Shown: positions 1 to 8,398 of the stretch, one piece after another
Position numbering within the stretch: the first letter of the stretch is position 1
Layout: every line of letters starts with the position of its first letter
From: Antiquaquibacter oligotrophicus
GTDB taxonomy: Bacteria; Actinomycetota; Actinomycetes; Actinomycetales; Microbacteriaceae
Direction: 5' to 3'
DNA length: 64,000 bases
Assembly: GCF_020535405.1 (NCBI RefSeq)
Contig: NZ_CP085036.1
Location: 806,001 to 870,000 of the forward strand
The notes under the pieces: generated by a model
Seen by the model: the letters and a program-made list of their open reading frames with translations, nothing else
Databases searched by the model: none
Told to the model about the DNA's origin: nothing
Position numbers and translations under genes: made by a program

Positions 1-86
1 GCCTGGTCGTACAGGTCCATTGCCCACTGGTAGCGGATCGGCTTGAGCAGAAGGCCTTCCTGGAGGCCCGTTCCTAGAATTCCCAT
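1..86 (-). CDS. nrdB: Ribonucleoside-diphosphate reductase beta subunit, N-terminal fragment
   Basis: Only the first 28 codons lie in the window; the gene runs off the left edge. The readable start is MGILGTGLQEGLLLKPIRYQ followed by WAMDLYDQ, which matches the beginning of class Ia radical-generating R2 subunits. The ATG at 86 has a purine-rich GGGAAGAAG stretch just upstream. It is the next gene on the minus strand after nrdA, and only 13 nt separate it from the stop codon at 100-102 that closes the displaced nrdA tail, as expected for an nrdAB operon. R2 houses the dinuclear metal centre and tyrosyl radical, but none of those residues is in view. Confidence 0.85.
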   Translation of the reverse strand, partial: MGILGTGLQEGLLLKPIRYQWAMDLYDQ

Positions 87-170
87 GTCTTCTTCCCGCC
101 TACTGGCAGCTGTCGCATTGAAGGTCGTCCATCGGATCGACCGGAACGTCGTATTCGGCTACCCGATCCA

Positions 171-2630
171 TCACGCACCTGCCTTCGGGGCGAGTCCGCC
201 GAAGCCGCGGCGCGCAGGCGCAGCGGGGGCGGCGGAACCGGCGGATGCCTCGGCCGGGGCCGACTTCGAGGCGACGAGCTCCTCGGTCTTGTTGACCTTG
301 ACCGTGGACTGCTCCGCCGTGTGGCGGGGCTTCATGTGCAGGTAGTACGTCGTCTTCACGCCGCGCTCCCAGGCACCGAAGTAGATGTCCATCATGTCGC
401 CGAGGTCACGCGTCTCGAGGTACATGTTGCGGCTGATCGCCTGGTCGATCCACTTCTGGGCGCGAGCGGCCACCTCGAGGAATGCGTACGGCGAGAGCTG
501 GAAGCTCGTCTTGTACACAGCCTTGAGGTCATCCGGGATTGCCGCGATGTTCTGGATGTCGCCCTGGCTGCGCAGGATCGCCTCGCGCGTCGACTCCCAG
601 ATGCCACGCTTCTGCAGGTCGGCAACGAGGTTGCGGTTCACCTCGAGGAACTTGCCGTTCGAGGTCGCGCGGCTGAAGATCTGCGAGAACTGCGGGTCGA
701 GGCCGGGTGTGGTGCCAGCGACGAGGCCGATGGATGCCGTCGGTGCGATGGCCATGAGTGTGGCGTTGCGCATGCCACCCTTGACCTTCTCGCGCAGCGC
801 ATCCCAGTCGAGACGCGTTGTGCGGTTGACCTTGATCTGCATGCCGCGGTCCTGCTCTGTGAGCGCGATCGAGTCGATCGGCACAAGACCCTGCGACCAG
901 CGGCTGCCCTCGAAGTTGTTGTAGGCGCCACGCTCCTTGGCGAGTTCGGTGGATGCGTCGATCGCGGCGTACGAGACGTGCTCCATGATCTCGTCGATGA
1001 GGTCGTACGCCTCTTCGCTCTCGTAGGAGTGGCCGAGCTTTTCGATGATGTCGGTGAAGCCCATGACACCGAGGCCCACGGCACGGTTCTCCTGGTTGGA
1101 GAAGTCCGCCTCCTTCACGCTCGAGCGGGTGATGTCGATGAGGTTGTCGAGCTGGCGCACCGCGAGGCGTGCCGACTCCTCGATCTTGCCGAAGTCCACC
1201 CGAACAGCGCCCGTTGCCGGGTCGGTGATGAGGTGCTGCGAGAGGTTGATCGATGCGAGGTTGCAGACGGAAACGTTGTCCTCGTCCTGCGGAAGCGTGA
1301 TCTCGGTGCAGAGGTTCGAGAGGTGGATCGTTCCCGTGTTGTTGTTGAGGGCACGGTTGTTGATCGTGTCCTTCCAGGTGAGCCACGGGTGGCTCGTGGT
1401 CTGGAGGGAGATGAGGATCGACTTGAACTGCTCACGAGCGGAGATCTTCTTGAACATCCGCATCTCGCCGGCCTCGGCCTTGGCGACGTACTCGGTGTAG
1501 CGAGCCGAGAACTCCTTGCCGTAGAGCTCGTTGAGGTCGCTCACCTCGAGCGGGTCGAAGAGGTACCAGTCGTCGTCGTTCTGCACACGCTTCATGAACT
1601 CGTCGGAGATCCAGACGGCCGTGTTGGCCGTGCGGGTGCGACGGTAGGGGTCACCCGAGTTGTTGCGCAGCTCGAGGAACTCGGGGAAGTCGAGGTGCCA
1701 GTTCTCCATGTAGAAGCACAGGGCACCGAACTTCTTGCCACCGCGGCTGACGGCGCGCAGGATCGAGTCGATCGTGTGCATGAAGGGGATCGGACCGGTC
1801 GACGTGGTGTTGTTCGAGCGGATGGGCGAGCCCTGCGCACGAAGCTTGGTCACCGAGAGGCCGATGCCGCCGGTGCCCTTGGTGAGCCACATGACATCGC
1901 GTGTGGTCTTTGCGATGTGCTCCATGTCGTCCTGCATCTCCATGACGAAGCAGTTCGCGAGCTGCGGGTAGATGGTGCCGGCGTTGACGAGGGTAGAACC
2001 TGCGGCGAGGTACTCGAGGCTCGACATCTTCTCGTAGAACTTGAGGGCCGCCTCGGTGGGGTTGGCCTCGTTGAGCGAGAGGCCCATGGCGATACGCATC
2101 CAGAAGTACTGGGGAACTTCGAGCGCGTCGCCGTTGCGACCCTTGATGCCGTAACGGTTGTTGAGGGTGACAACACCGATGTACTTGAGGAGCTCGTCGT
2201 GGGCTGGCTCCAGCTTGCTGGCGAGGAAGTCGAGGTCGAACATCTCGACGAGGCGGGGGTCGAGGAGACCCTCTTCGACCCCGCGGGTCACGTTGGGCTT
2301 GAAGTGGGCCCGGTGCAGCTCCTTGAGCTCCTCCGAGGTCGCGTAGTCGCCGAGCACACGCTTGTAGATGGTCTTGAGGAGGAGACGTGCTGCAACGGTG
2401 TCGAAAGCGGGGTCGTCCTTGACGTTCTGCAGCGCGACCTGGATGACGGCCTCGTCAAGCTGCTGCGTCGTGATGCCATCGAAGAGGGTGAGCTCGAGCT
2501 CGGACGCGATCTGGGTGACCCAGGTGATGTTCTCGTCGAGTCCGACGGTCGCCGCCTCGATCGCGAGATTGATCTTGTTCGCGTCGTACGGCTCCCGCTC
2601 GCCACTGCGCTTGACGACTGTAATTCCCAC
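171..2630 (-). CDS. nrdA: Ribonucleoside-diphosphate reductase alpha subunit (class Ia), tail out of frame
   Basis: This is the large subunit that reduces ribonucleoside diphosphates for DNA synthesis. The GTG at 2630 is chosen over an ATG further upstream because AGAGGAG lies just before it and the protein then begins directly with an ATP-cone (residues about 3-93). Active-site landmarks are visible: Cys227 (NCFVM), the N439-L-C441-T-E443 motif, Cys456 (VCNLAS) and the paired tyrosines 762-763 (KTTYYL). The 819-residue reading frame ends in an Ala/Pro-rich linker (LAPKAGA) without the C-terminal CxxC needed for re-reduction by thioredoxin. That tail, ending LQCDSCQ and a TAG at 100-102, is present in the -1 frame. 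One missing base in the CCCC run (GGGG, 187-190 on +) would restore it. Confidence 0.93.
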   Translation of the reverse strand: MGITVVKRSGEREPYDANKINLAIEAATVGLDENITWVTQIASELELTLFDGITTQQLDEAVIQVALQNVKDDPAFDTVAARLLLKTIYKRVLGDYATSEELKELHRAHFKPNVTRGVEEGLLDPRLVEMFDLDFLASKLEPAHDELLKYIGVVTLNNRYGIKGRNGDALEVPQYFWMRIAMGLSLNEANPTEAALKFYEKMSSLEYLAAGSTLVNAGTIYPQLANCFVMEMQDDMEHIAKTTRDVMWLTKGTGGIGLSVTKLRAQGSPIRSNNTTSTGPIPFMHTIDSILRAVSRGGKKFGALCFYMENWHLDFPEFLELRNNSGDPYRRTRTANTAVWISDEFMKRVQNDDDWYLFDPLEVSDLNELYGKEFSARYTEYVAKAEAGEMRMFKKISAREQFKSILISLQTTSHPWLTWKDTINNRALNNNTGTIHLSNLCTEITLPQDEDNVSVCNLASINLSQHLITDPATGAVRVDFGKIEESARLAVRQLDNLIDITRSSVKEADFSNQENRAVGLGVMGFTDIIEKLGHSYESEEAYDLIDEIMEHVSYAAIDASTELAKERGAYNNFEGSRWSQGLVPIDSIALTEQDRGMQIKVNRTTRLDWDALREKVKGGMRNATLMAIAPTASIGLVAGTTPGLDPQFSQIFSRATSNGKFLEVNRNLVADLQKRGIWESTREAILRSQGDIQNIAAIPDDLKAVYKTSFQLSPYAFLEVAARAQKWIDQAISRNMYLETRDLGDMMDIYFGAWERGVKTTYYLHMKPRHTAEQSTVKVNKTEELVASKSAPAEASAGSAAPAAPARRGFGGLAPKAGA

Positions 2631-2715
2631 GAAAATCTCTCCTCTTGGGTCGCCAAAAACGACCCGATCTCTTCCCCTGATGATGCCTCGCGACCCGTCC
2701 CCGGCTGCGCGGTGC

Positions 2716-2765
2716 AATCACTATATAGCGGGGTACCGACACTGCGGTAACCCTAGATGTAGTGG
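2716..2765. promoter_or_regulatory. Two NrdR-like boxes upstream of nrdA
   Basis: Compared with the known NrdR consensus acaCwAtATaTwgtgt, 2716-2731 (core CACTATATAG) and 2750-2765 (core CTAGATGTAG) match at about 11 and 12 of 16 positions. Paired boxes in front of nrd genes are the usual arrangement for this ATP/dATP-sensing repressor. The cores are 34 bp apart, slightly more than the three helical turns normally seen. The nrdR gene is not in the window. Confidence 0.6.
2722..2750 (-). promoter_or_regulatory. Putative nrdA promoter
   Basis: On the minus strand, TTACCG (2745-2750) is followed by a 17-nt spacer and TATATA (2722-2727), a good fit to a housekeeping sigma promoter. The leader to the GTG at 2630 would be about 85 nt. 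The -10 hexamer lies inside the proximal NrdR-like box, which suits repression by occlusion. This was inferred by eye, with no transcript evidence. Confidence 0.5.
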
Positions 2766-2770
2766 GCGTG

Positions 2771-2810
2771 TCATCCACAGATGTGGATAAGTTCGCCCGT
2801 GTTCTACACA
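2771..2810. promoter_or_regulatory. Cluster of DnaA-box-like sequences upstream of nrdA
   Basis: TCATCCACA (2771-2779, +) differs at one position from TTATCCACA; TGTGGATAA (2782-2790) is an exact DnaA box on the minus strand; TTCTACACA (2802-2810, +) matches TTATNCACA at 8 of 9 positions. DnaA boxes are known to control nrdAB in Escherichia coli, so the position between nrdA and the divergent MFS gene makes a regulatory role plausible. No AT-rich unwinding region is present, so this is not a replication origin. Confidence 0.5.
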
Positions 2811-2846
2811 ATTCCACAGGCGCGGCCGGCGAACTAAGGTTGGTCT

Positions 2847-4055
2847 GTGAAGAGCTACCTGGATCTCCTGCGAACGCAGGGGGTCGCGCGCATCATCGCG
2901 GCTCAGCTCACCGCCCGATTCCCGAGCGGGATGCTCTCACTGGCCTATCTCCTGCACGTCGAGCGAGTTCACGACTCGTACGGTGCGGCGGGCCTCGTCC
3001 TCGCCGCGACGAGCATCGGCCAGGCCATCGCCGGACCACTCACGAGTCGGTGGATGGGTGTGTGGGGCATGCGTCGTGTGCTCATCCTCACCCTCGTGAT
3101 CTGCACGGGGGCGATCCTGTCGATCGCCATCATCCCCATGAGCGTGCCGATGTACATGGTGGTGGGGTTCATCGGCGGCCTGAGCACCCCGCCCGTGCAG
3201 CCCGCCGTACGCACGATCTACCCGAAGATGGTGAACTCGCGCCAACTCACACCGCTCTTCTCCCTGGATGCTTCGGCTCAGGAGATCATTTGGGTGGCTG
3301 GCCCTGTCATCACGACCCTCGTCGCGACCCAGGTGTCGACACAATCGGCGATCTTCCTCGCCGCAGCGTTCCTCGTGGTCGGCGGAATCTGGTTCATCAC
3401 GGCCCCGGATGTCGGCCGCGTTCGTATCCCGCGAAGCAAACGCTCCTTCGGCACCGTTCTCACGCGCCGACCGGTGCTGCTCGCGACCATCACGGGCTTC
3501 CTCCTCGTCGGCGCGTGCGCGGCGGTCGAAGCTGGAGTAGTCGCCGTGTTCGGCCACGGCGGGCCCGAGGCCGGCATCGTGCTCGGGATATGGGCTATCG
3601 GTTCCCTCGCGGGAGGCCTCTCGCTCGGGCACGTGCCGATCGGGCCGTGGGCGCTCGCGCGCCGCATGTTCATCGTTTTCGTCGGCATGGCGCTCGCATC
3701 GATCTGGCTCGATTTCTGGTGGCTCGCCTTCGCTCTGTTGATCGCCGGCATCGGCATCGCCCCCGCCCTCGCGGTCATCTTCGCGATCGTGTCGTCGAGC
3801 GTGAAGTTCAGTGACACCGCAGAGGCCTACGGGTGGGTTGGAACGGGACAACTCATTGGCGCCGCCCTCGGTTCTGCCGTGGCGGGCTTCCTGATCGACG
3901 CCAATGGTGCGATCGGCGCCTTCTGGGCGGCGATCGCTTTCGCGTTTGCTGGCGCTCTCGTGCCTACGCTGTTGCGCCGTTGGCACCCCGATCTGCGCGG
4001 GCGCGACGCGAGCCCCATCCCCGACACGGCCCCGGTGCCAACCCAACCGAGCTAG
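2847..4055 (+). CDS. MFS transporter
   Basis: The 402-residue protein is dominated by hydrophobic segments in two halves separated by a basic loop near residue 195 (RIPRSKRS), the layout of a major facilitator superfamily permease. The loop between TM2 and TM3 carries an RWMGVWGMRR stretch resembling the MFS motif A region. Substrate cannot be read from the sequence; relatives are often labelled drug or sugar efflux proteins. The GTG at 2847 is preceded by AAGG. It is transcribed divergently from nrdA and ends before a long inverted repeat that separates it from the convergent FMN reductase gene. Confidence 0.8.
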   Translation: MKSYLDLLRTQGVARIIAAQLTARFPSGMLSLAYLLHVERVHDSYGAAGLVLAATSIGQAIAGPLTSRWMGVWGMRRVLILTLVICTGAILSIAIIPMSVPMYMVVGFIGGLSTPPVQPAVRTIYPKMVNSRQLTPLFSLDASAQEIIWVAGPVITTLVATQVSTQSAIFLAAAFLVVGGIWFITAPDVGRVRIPRSKRSFGTVLTRRPVLLATITGFLLVGACAAVEAGVVAVFGHGGPEAGIVLGIWAIGSLAGGLSLGHVPIGPWALARRMFIVFVGMALASIWLDFWWLAFALLIAGIGIAPALAVIFAIVSSSVKFSDTAEAYGWVGTGQLIGAALGSAVAGFLIDANGAIGAFWAAIAFAFAGALVPTLLRRWHPDLRGRDASPIPDTAPVPTQPS

Positions 4056-4091
4056 CGGGAGCTAGCGAGCTCCAGCACCCCGGGCATCCTC

Positions 4092-4176
4092 ATCCCAAAT
4101 GCAGGAGATTCGGCTGCTGCGCCGCACTCCACGCGGTTGAGGGGCCCGGATCACACGGATCTCCTGTATTTGGGAT
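4092..4176. repeat. Long intergenic inverted repeat, possible bidirectional terminator
   Basis: The 18-nt arms at 4092-4109 (ATCCCAAATGCAGGAGAT) and 4159-4176 pair at 17 of 18 positions around a 49-nt loop. The element lies exactly between two convergent genes (MFS transporter and FMN reductase). It lacks a U-tract, and the loop is larger than in typical intrinsic terminators, so a repeat element or structured RNA is also possible. Confidence 0.55.
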
Positions 4177-4188
4177 CGGGCGCTGCGC

Positions 4189-4743
4189 TCAGCGCAGCGG
4201 GCGCAGCGCCTCGGCGAGGTCGCGCAGCTGGTTGAGCGACGTGTGCAGGAGCGAATCGTGCTTCTCCTCCGGGTGGAAAACGCCGTCCGTGATGTGCTGT
4301 GCGATGAAGTTGATCTCGACGTTGGCGCCCGTCTTGACCAGGCCGATCGTCGTGAGCACGGGCTCGAGAGCTGCAGCTCCACGCGTCCCGGCCGAGACTC
4401 CGCCGTAGCTCACGATCGAGACGGGCTTGTGGTGCCATTCGCGCGACAGGTAGTCGAGTGCGTTCTTGAGCACCGGCGAGTAGGAGTGGTTGTACTCGGG
4501 GCTCACGAGGATGAAGGCGTCAGCGGCATCCACTCGCTCGCTCCACGCGATGGTGTGCGGCTTGGTGTACTCGTGTTTGGCCGGATGATTCGGCTCATCC
4601 ATGAACGGCATTGCGAGTTCCTTGAGGTCGACGAAGTCGACGTCAATGCTCGGGTGTGAGGCGGCGCGCTGGTGGACCCACTGGGCGACCGGCAACCCTG
4701 CCCGGCCGGGGCGAATACTGCCGACGATGATCATGAGCTTCAT
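4189..4743 (-). CDS. NAD(P)H-dependent FMN reductase family protein
   Basis: This 184-residue flavodoxin-fold protein probably uses NAD(P)H to reduce FMN or FMN-bound substrates in the cytoplasm. The N-terminal GSIRPGR loop (residues 8-14) is the phosphate-binding loop for FMN. The signature SPEYNHSYSPVLKNALDYL around residues 82-100 is the hallmark of this reductase family. Length is typical. It is monocistronic on the minus strand and faces the MFS transporter gene across the inverted repeat. The physiological acceptor (quinone, azo compound, chromate) cannot be told from sequence. Confidence 0.88.
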   Translation of the reverse strand: MKLMIIVGSIRPGRAGLPVAQWVHQRAASHPSIDVDFVDLKELAMPFMDEPNHPAKHEYTKPHTIAWSERVDAADAFILVSPEYNHSYSPVLKNALDYLSREWHHKPVSIVSYGGVSAGTRGAAALEPVLTTIGLVKTGANVEINFIAQHITDGVFHPEEKHDSLLHTSLNQLRDLAEALRPLR

Positions 4744-4772
4744 GTGTCAAGTCAACCATTTACCGGCTGGCA

Positions 4773-6077
4773 TCATGCCCGGCGACGGAAGCGCCCGGCG
4801 ATGGATGCCACAGCCGCCACGATCGCCTGAATATCGCCGCGCCGCAGTCCGTAGAAGGCGCTCAACCGGAACCCGAAGAGTTTGCGGATCCACAGGATCG
4901 CGGTGAAGCCGGAGAGCATCGCACCGGCGCACGCTGCGATCGCGGCGCCGGTCGCGCCGAGTATCGGTGCGAGCACGATGATGAGCAAAAGATTGGCCGT
5001 GAATCCCACGGCGAGCGCGAAGGCCCGCAGCCCCGGGCGCCCGCGCGCGCTCAGGCCGATCGAGGCGATCGACCCCGGATTTCCGAGCACCACCCCCCCG
5101 AGGAGGATGAGTGTCGGCACGAGCGCATCGGCGAAGTCCGCGCCGAAGAGAAACGGAATGCCCGGGATGCTCACCAACGCGATTACGACCGCGATGGCGG
5201 CGGTCACGATGGTGGAGGTGCGCGACGCGAGAGCGAGACGTTCGTCTTGCTGGGATTCCGATTCGCTCGAGAACATGACATCACGCATGGCGCTGTTGAA
5301 GACGAGCGGCAACTCGCTGATGCTCACGGCCACGACATAGAGTCCGAGCGCCACCGCCGAGGACAGCGGCAGGAGGATCGCTTGGTCGAACCGAGCGAGG
5401 AGGATGCCGATGAAGGAGCCGACCCACACCCTGCTGCCAAACGACAGCAGCCCCGCGTGGGCGACGAGTTCACGGCCCCCGCGCCGACGCGAGACGTGCC
5501 TCGGCAGCACAACGTAGACGACGGCACCAACAAAAGACGTCCCCGCGATCACGATCGTGGCCGTGAGTTCGGTGAGGGTACCGGTCACGGCGAGCGCAAC
5601 AATCCCCCCTAGCCGGAAAACGGAGGAGATGAGACGCTCCGCGGTCACGAGCCCCCACAGGTGAAGGCCCGCCGCGACGCCGCGGAGACCACTCAGAAGG
5701 AGGCTCGGAAGGAGTGCCACCGCCGCGATCGCGATGAGTCGCGCGATGGCGTCGGAACCCGCGGCGAGCGCCGGAGCGAGCAGGATGATGGCCGCCGTTC
5801 CGAGAGCACCGCCGAGGGTGAGCCAGGCGAGACCCCGTGTCACGACCGCGCGGAGGCTGCCCGTGCTGCGCCCGACGTAGTGGGTCATCGCTTCGGGCAT
5901 CCCGAACGTGGCGATCCCGAGGGCGAGCAGGAGTGGCGCGGTCGCGGCTCCCAGCTCGCCGCGACCCTCGACCCCGAGCACCTGGGCGAGGATCGGCGCC
6001 GTGACGAAGGCACTCAACGGTGGGAACACGTTGCCGACGAGCGACACGAGAACCCGTTCACTCGTGCGGTCAGCCAC
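4773..6077 (-). CDS. Wzx-type polysaccharide flippase (PST/MOP superfamily)
   Basis: The 434-residue protein has about a dozen hydrophobic segments and the N-terminal pattern of oligosaccharide flippases (LVSLVGNVFPPLSAFVTAPI). It would move lipid-linked repeat units across the membrane. The start is a GTG at 6077 that overlaps the stop of the upstream glycosyltransferase by 8 nt. It is the last gene of a minus-strand exopolysaccharide operon that begins with the tyrosine autokinase at 12783, which supports the role more strongly than similarity alone. Confidence 0.82.
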   Translation of the reverse strand: MADRTSERVLVSLVGNVFPPLSAFVTAPILAQVLGVEGRGELGAATAPLLLALGIATFGMPEAMTHYVGRSTGSLRAVVTRGLAWLTLGGALGTAAIILLAPALAAGSDAIARLIAIAAVALLPSLLLSGLRGVAAGLHLWGLVTAERLISSVFRLGGIVALAVTGTLTELTATIVIAGTSFVGAVVYVVLPRHVSRRRGGRELVAHAGLLSFGSRVWVGSFIGILLARFDQAILLPLSSAVALGLYVVAVSISELPLVFNSAMRDVMFSSESESQQDERLALASRTSTIVTAAIAVVIALVSIPGIPFLFGADFADALVPTLILLGGVVLGNPGSIASIGLSARGRPGLRAFALAVGFTANLLLIIVLAPILGATGAAIAACAGAMLSGFTAILWIRKLFGFRLSAFYGLRRGDIQAIVAAVASIAGRFRRRA

Positions 6078-7053
6078 GTCGTCTCCCCCGCGTGAGCGCT
6101 CGGTAGGTCGGCGGGAAAAGTGCGCCCGTCAGGGCGATCCACAGAGCTTTGACGGCCGTGCGGCGGTCGTGAGCGAGGATGCTCGGGATGTCGCGGACAC
6201 GAACGCGCACCTCGAGCCCCGCAACCTCATCCCGCCGCGGCTCACGACGCCGCGCCCACTGCGTGTGGCAGGGAACCACCGCGAAGCGATACCGGAAGGC
6301 GGTCAGGAGCGCACTCGGGGCGTCTGCGAGTTGAGCGAGCACGTCGCTGGCCGCGAGCGCGAGATCGTCGAGGTCGACGGCGCGGCCCGTCGTGATGGAT
6401 CCGCCTCGCTGCACGTAGCTGTAAAGGCGCTCGGGAGTGTGCACAACCGTGCTGCTTGCGGAGAGGGCACCCGCGATGAACGCCATATCGGAGAGCGAGC
6501 GCTGCAGCGGGAACTCGCTCGCAAGATCACGCCGCACCAGTTTGGTCCAGAGATACCCGGTGATGTGTCCGAGGAGAAACTCCCGCACCGCGGCCTCACG
6601 GTCGTGCACGACCCGAGAACCCACGGGGTCCACGGCCCCGGTGCTCACGCCGTCGGGGGTCACAATCGACGCGGAGCACACGGCGACGCCAGCATCGGGG
6701 CGCTCACCGAGGGCCGCGACGAGCGCTCGCAGGATGCTCGGGTCCCATCGGTCGTCGGAGTCCGCGAACCACACGAACTCGCCCGTCGCGTCGGCGAGCG
6801 CGCGATTTCTGCTCGCGGCCACTCCCCGATTGGTGTCGTTGCGCAGCAGGCGTGCCCCCGCAAGGTCGCGGGTCGCATCGTCGAGGAGGTCGGCCGTGCC
6901 ATCCGTCGATCCGTCGTCCACGAGAACGATGTCGAGGCGCGGGTAGTCGAGGGCGCGCAGCGCGGCCACGGCGTGCGGCACGAACTCGGCATCGTTGTGG
7001 AACGCGACGATCACACTGATGGTCGGCAACCGGTCGGTGGACGGGATGCTCAT
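6070..7053 (-). CDS. Glycosyltransferase family 2
   Basis: A 327-residue GT-A fold enzyme expected to add a sugar to the lipid-linked repeat unit on the cytoplasmic face. It opens with ISVIVAFHNDAEF, then VDDGSTDGT (residues about 47-55) for nucleotide binding, and has the metal-binding DSDD motif near residue 98. The C-terminal third (IALTGALFPPTYRALTRG) is mildly hydrophobic and may associate with the membrane. It lies 4 nt after the polymerase-like gene and overlaps the flippase gene by 8 nt, so the three are almost certainly cotranscribed. Confidence 0.87.
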   Translation of the reverse strand: MSIPSTDRLPTISVIVAFHNDAEFVPHAVAALRALDYPRLDIVLVDDGSTDGTADLLDDATRDLAGARLLRNDTNRGVAASRNRALADATGEFVWFADSDDRWDPSILRALVAALGERPDAGVAVCSASIVTPDGVSTGAVDPVGSRVVHDREAAVREFLLGHITGYLWTKLVRRDLASEFPLQRSLSDMAFIAGALSASSTVVHTPERLYSYVQRGGSITTGRAVDLDDLALAASDVLAQLADAPSALLTAFRYRFAVVPCHTQWARRREPRRDEVAGLEVRVRVRDIPSILAHDRRTAVKALWIALTGALFPPTYRALTRGRRRG

Positions 7054-7057
7054 GCCA

Positions 7058-8398
7058 TCACTCGGGCAGCCTGCGGAGTATTCGTGTCTCCTGCGCGTGG
7101 GCCCGCGTCACGATGAAGTACGTCAGGGCGAGAGCGAGCAGGCAGATGACCACCGCGAGGTAGCGCGATGTTCCGTAGTAGAACAACCGCACGATCTCGA
7201 GCACCCCGATGCCCACCGTGCAGTACGCGAGGATCGCCAGCAGCTTGCCGCGCGAGGCGAGGATCGCGACGATCCCGATGACGGCTGCGGAGATCACCCA
7301 GAAGACGAGTCCGCCGAGCGAACCCAGCGCGTTGCCGGGCACGAGCAGCCCGGAGACGTTGCTGAACTCGGGGTTGGACAGCGTCTGGAGGCTCGTGGCG
7401 AAACGACTCGCGTCTTCCCCGGCCGGCCCGAGCAAGGTCGCGTAGAGATCACCCTGTAGCAGGAAGGCGAACGAGAAATCGGAGTCCGCGATCTGGCCTT
7501 GAAGAGCCGCGTTGTTGATGGCCGTCGCGTAGTAGCCGAGGAGACGTTGCCATGCGAAGTCGACGATGCCGCCGTCGAATCGGCCCGCGTAGTAGTGAAG
7601 CCACGATCGTGTGTATTCGAAGACGCCGAAGAAGACGATGAGGCCCACCCACAACGAGGCGTAACTCAGGAGCACGGCCGAGGTGGAACGGAAGAAGAAG
7701 GGTGGTTTGTCCCGGAACACGAGCCACGCGATCGCAACACTCACAAAAACCTCGAGCAGCGCGAGCCTCTCGCTGAACAGCAGTGCTCGAGCAGCGGCAA
7801 CCACGAGCAGTGCCACCACGAGGGGCACAGGACTGCGGCCCGTGAGTTTGCCCCGGAGCACCGCGAGTGGACCGACAACGATGGCAAGCTGCGTCCACGT
7901 CGTCACGCCACTGACCGGGTCGAGGTAGAACTCTTTCAACCGATACGGCGCGGAGGCTTCGCCCTCGACGAGGTCGATGATGATTCCGAGGTCCATTCCT
8001 CGGGCGATGCCGATCACGAGCCATGCCGTGTACGAGGCGAATGTGATCCACGCGAGCACGGTCGTCGCCACGACAACCCACTGCACCTGCGCCGGTGAGA
8101 AGCTTAGCTGACCGGATCTGCGAATGAGTGGTTGGAGCGAGACAAACACCCCGAGGATCACGGCCGAGTACAGCAAGGCCTGGAGCTTGATGTCGGCGGT
8201 CACAAAGAGGGGCTGCCCCCAGAGGTTGACGTAGTAGTCGTCGGGCACGGTGAGAGCCGCGACGAGAGCCGGCAACGGGAGAAGGAGCATGAGTCCGACC
8301 GGCGACCACGCCCAGTGGAGAAGGATCGGAACGGTGGTCGTCGATGGCGTGTCGGCCAGCGCCGGGGCATCCGCGATCTCGGGTGCGGTCGTTGTCAT
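7058..8398 (-). CDS. Wzy-like polymerase / multi-pass membrane protein of the EPS operon
   Basis: The 446-residue protein has about ten or more membrane segments after an acidic, Thr-rich N-terminal tail of some 25 residues. A large extracytoplasmic stretch in the second half (from YTRSWLHYYAGRF to about NPEFSNVSG) resembles the substrate loop of O-antigen/EPS polymerases. No strongly conserved motif identifies it; the call rests on topology and on sitting between two glycosyltransferase genes in an operon that also has a flippase and a chain-length regulator. Its start overlaps the preceding gene by 4 nt. Confidence 0.65.
   Translation of the reverse strand: MTTTAPEIADAPALADTPSTTTVPILLHWAWSPVGLMLLLPLPALVAALTVPDDYYVNLWGQPLFVTADIKLQALLYSAVILGVFVSLQPLIRRSGQLSFSPAQVQWVVVATTVLAWITFASYTAWLVIGIARGMDLGIIIDLVEGEASAPYRLKEFYLDPVSGVTTWTQLAIVVGPLAVLRGKLTGRSPVPLVVALLVVAAARALLFSERLALLEVFVSVAIAWLVFRDKPPFFFRSTSAVLLSYASLWVGLIVFFGVFEYTRSWLHYYAGRFDGGIVDFAWQRLLGYYATAINNAALQGQIADSDFSFAFLLQGDLYATLLGPAGEDASRFATSLQTLSNPEFSNVSGLLVPGNALGSLGGLVFWVISAAVIGIVAILASRGKLLAILAYCTVGIGVLEIVRLFYYGTSRYLAVVICLLALALTYFIVTRAHAQETRILRRLPE

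Noticed and set aside
321-2750. 809-codon open frame antisense to nrdA
   Set aside because: It mirrors a highly expressed, codon-biased gene; composition is Val/Glu/Arg-rich with no domain and no independent ribosome-binding site. Typical high-GC shadow frame.
2771-2820. Replication origin (DnaA-box cluster)
   Set aside because: Only three boxes, no AT-rich unwinding element and no dnaA/dnaN neighbourhood; a regulatory role for nrdA is simpler.
2762-3814. 350-codon plus-strand frame overlapping the MFS gene
   Set aside because: The translation is His/Arg/Pro-rich and lacks the membrane segments of the true frame; it is a shadow of 2847-4055.
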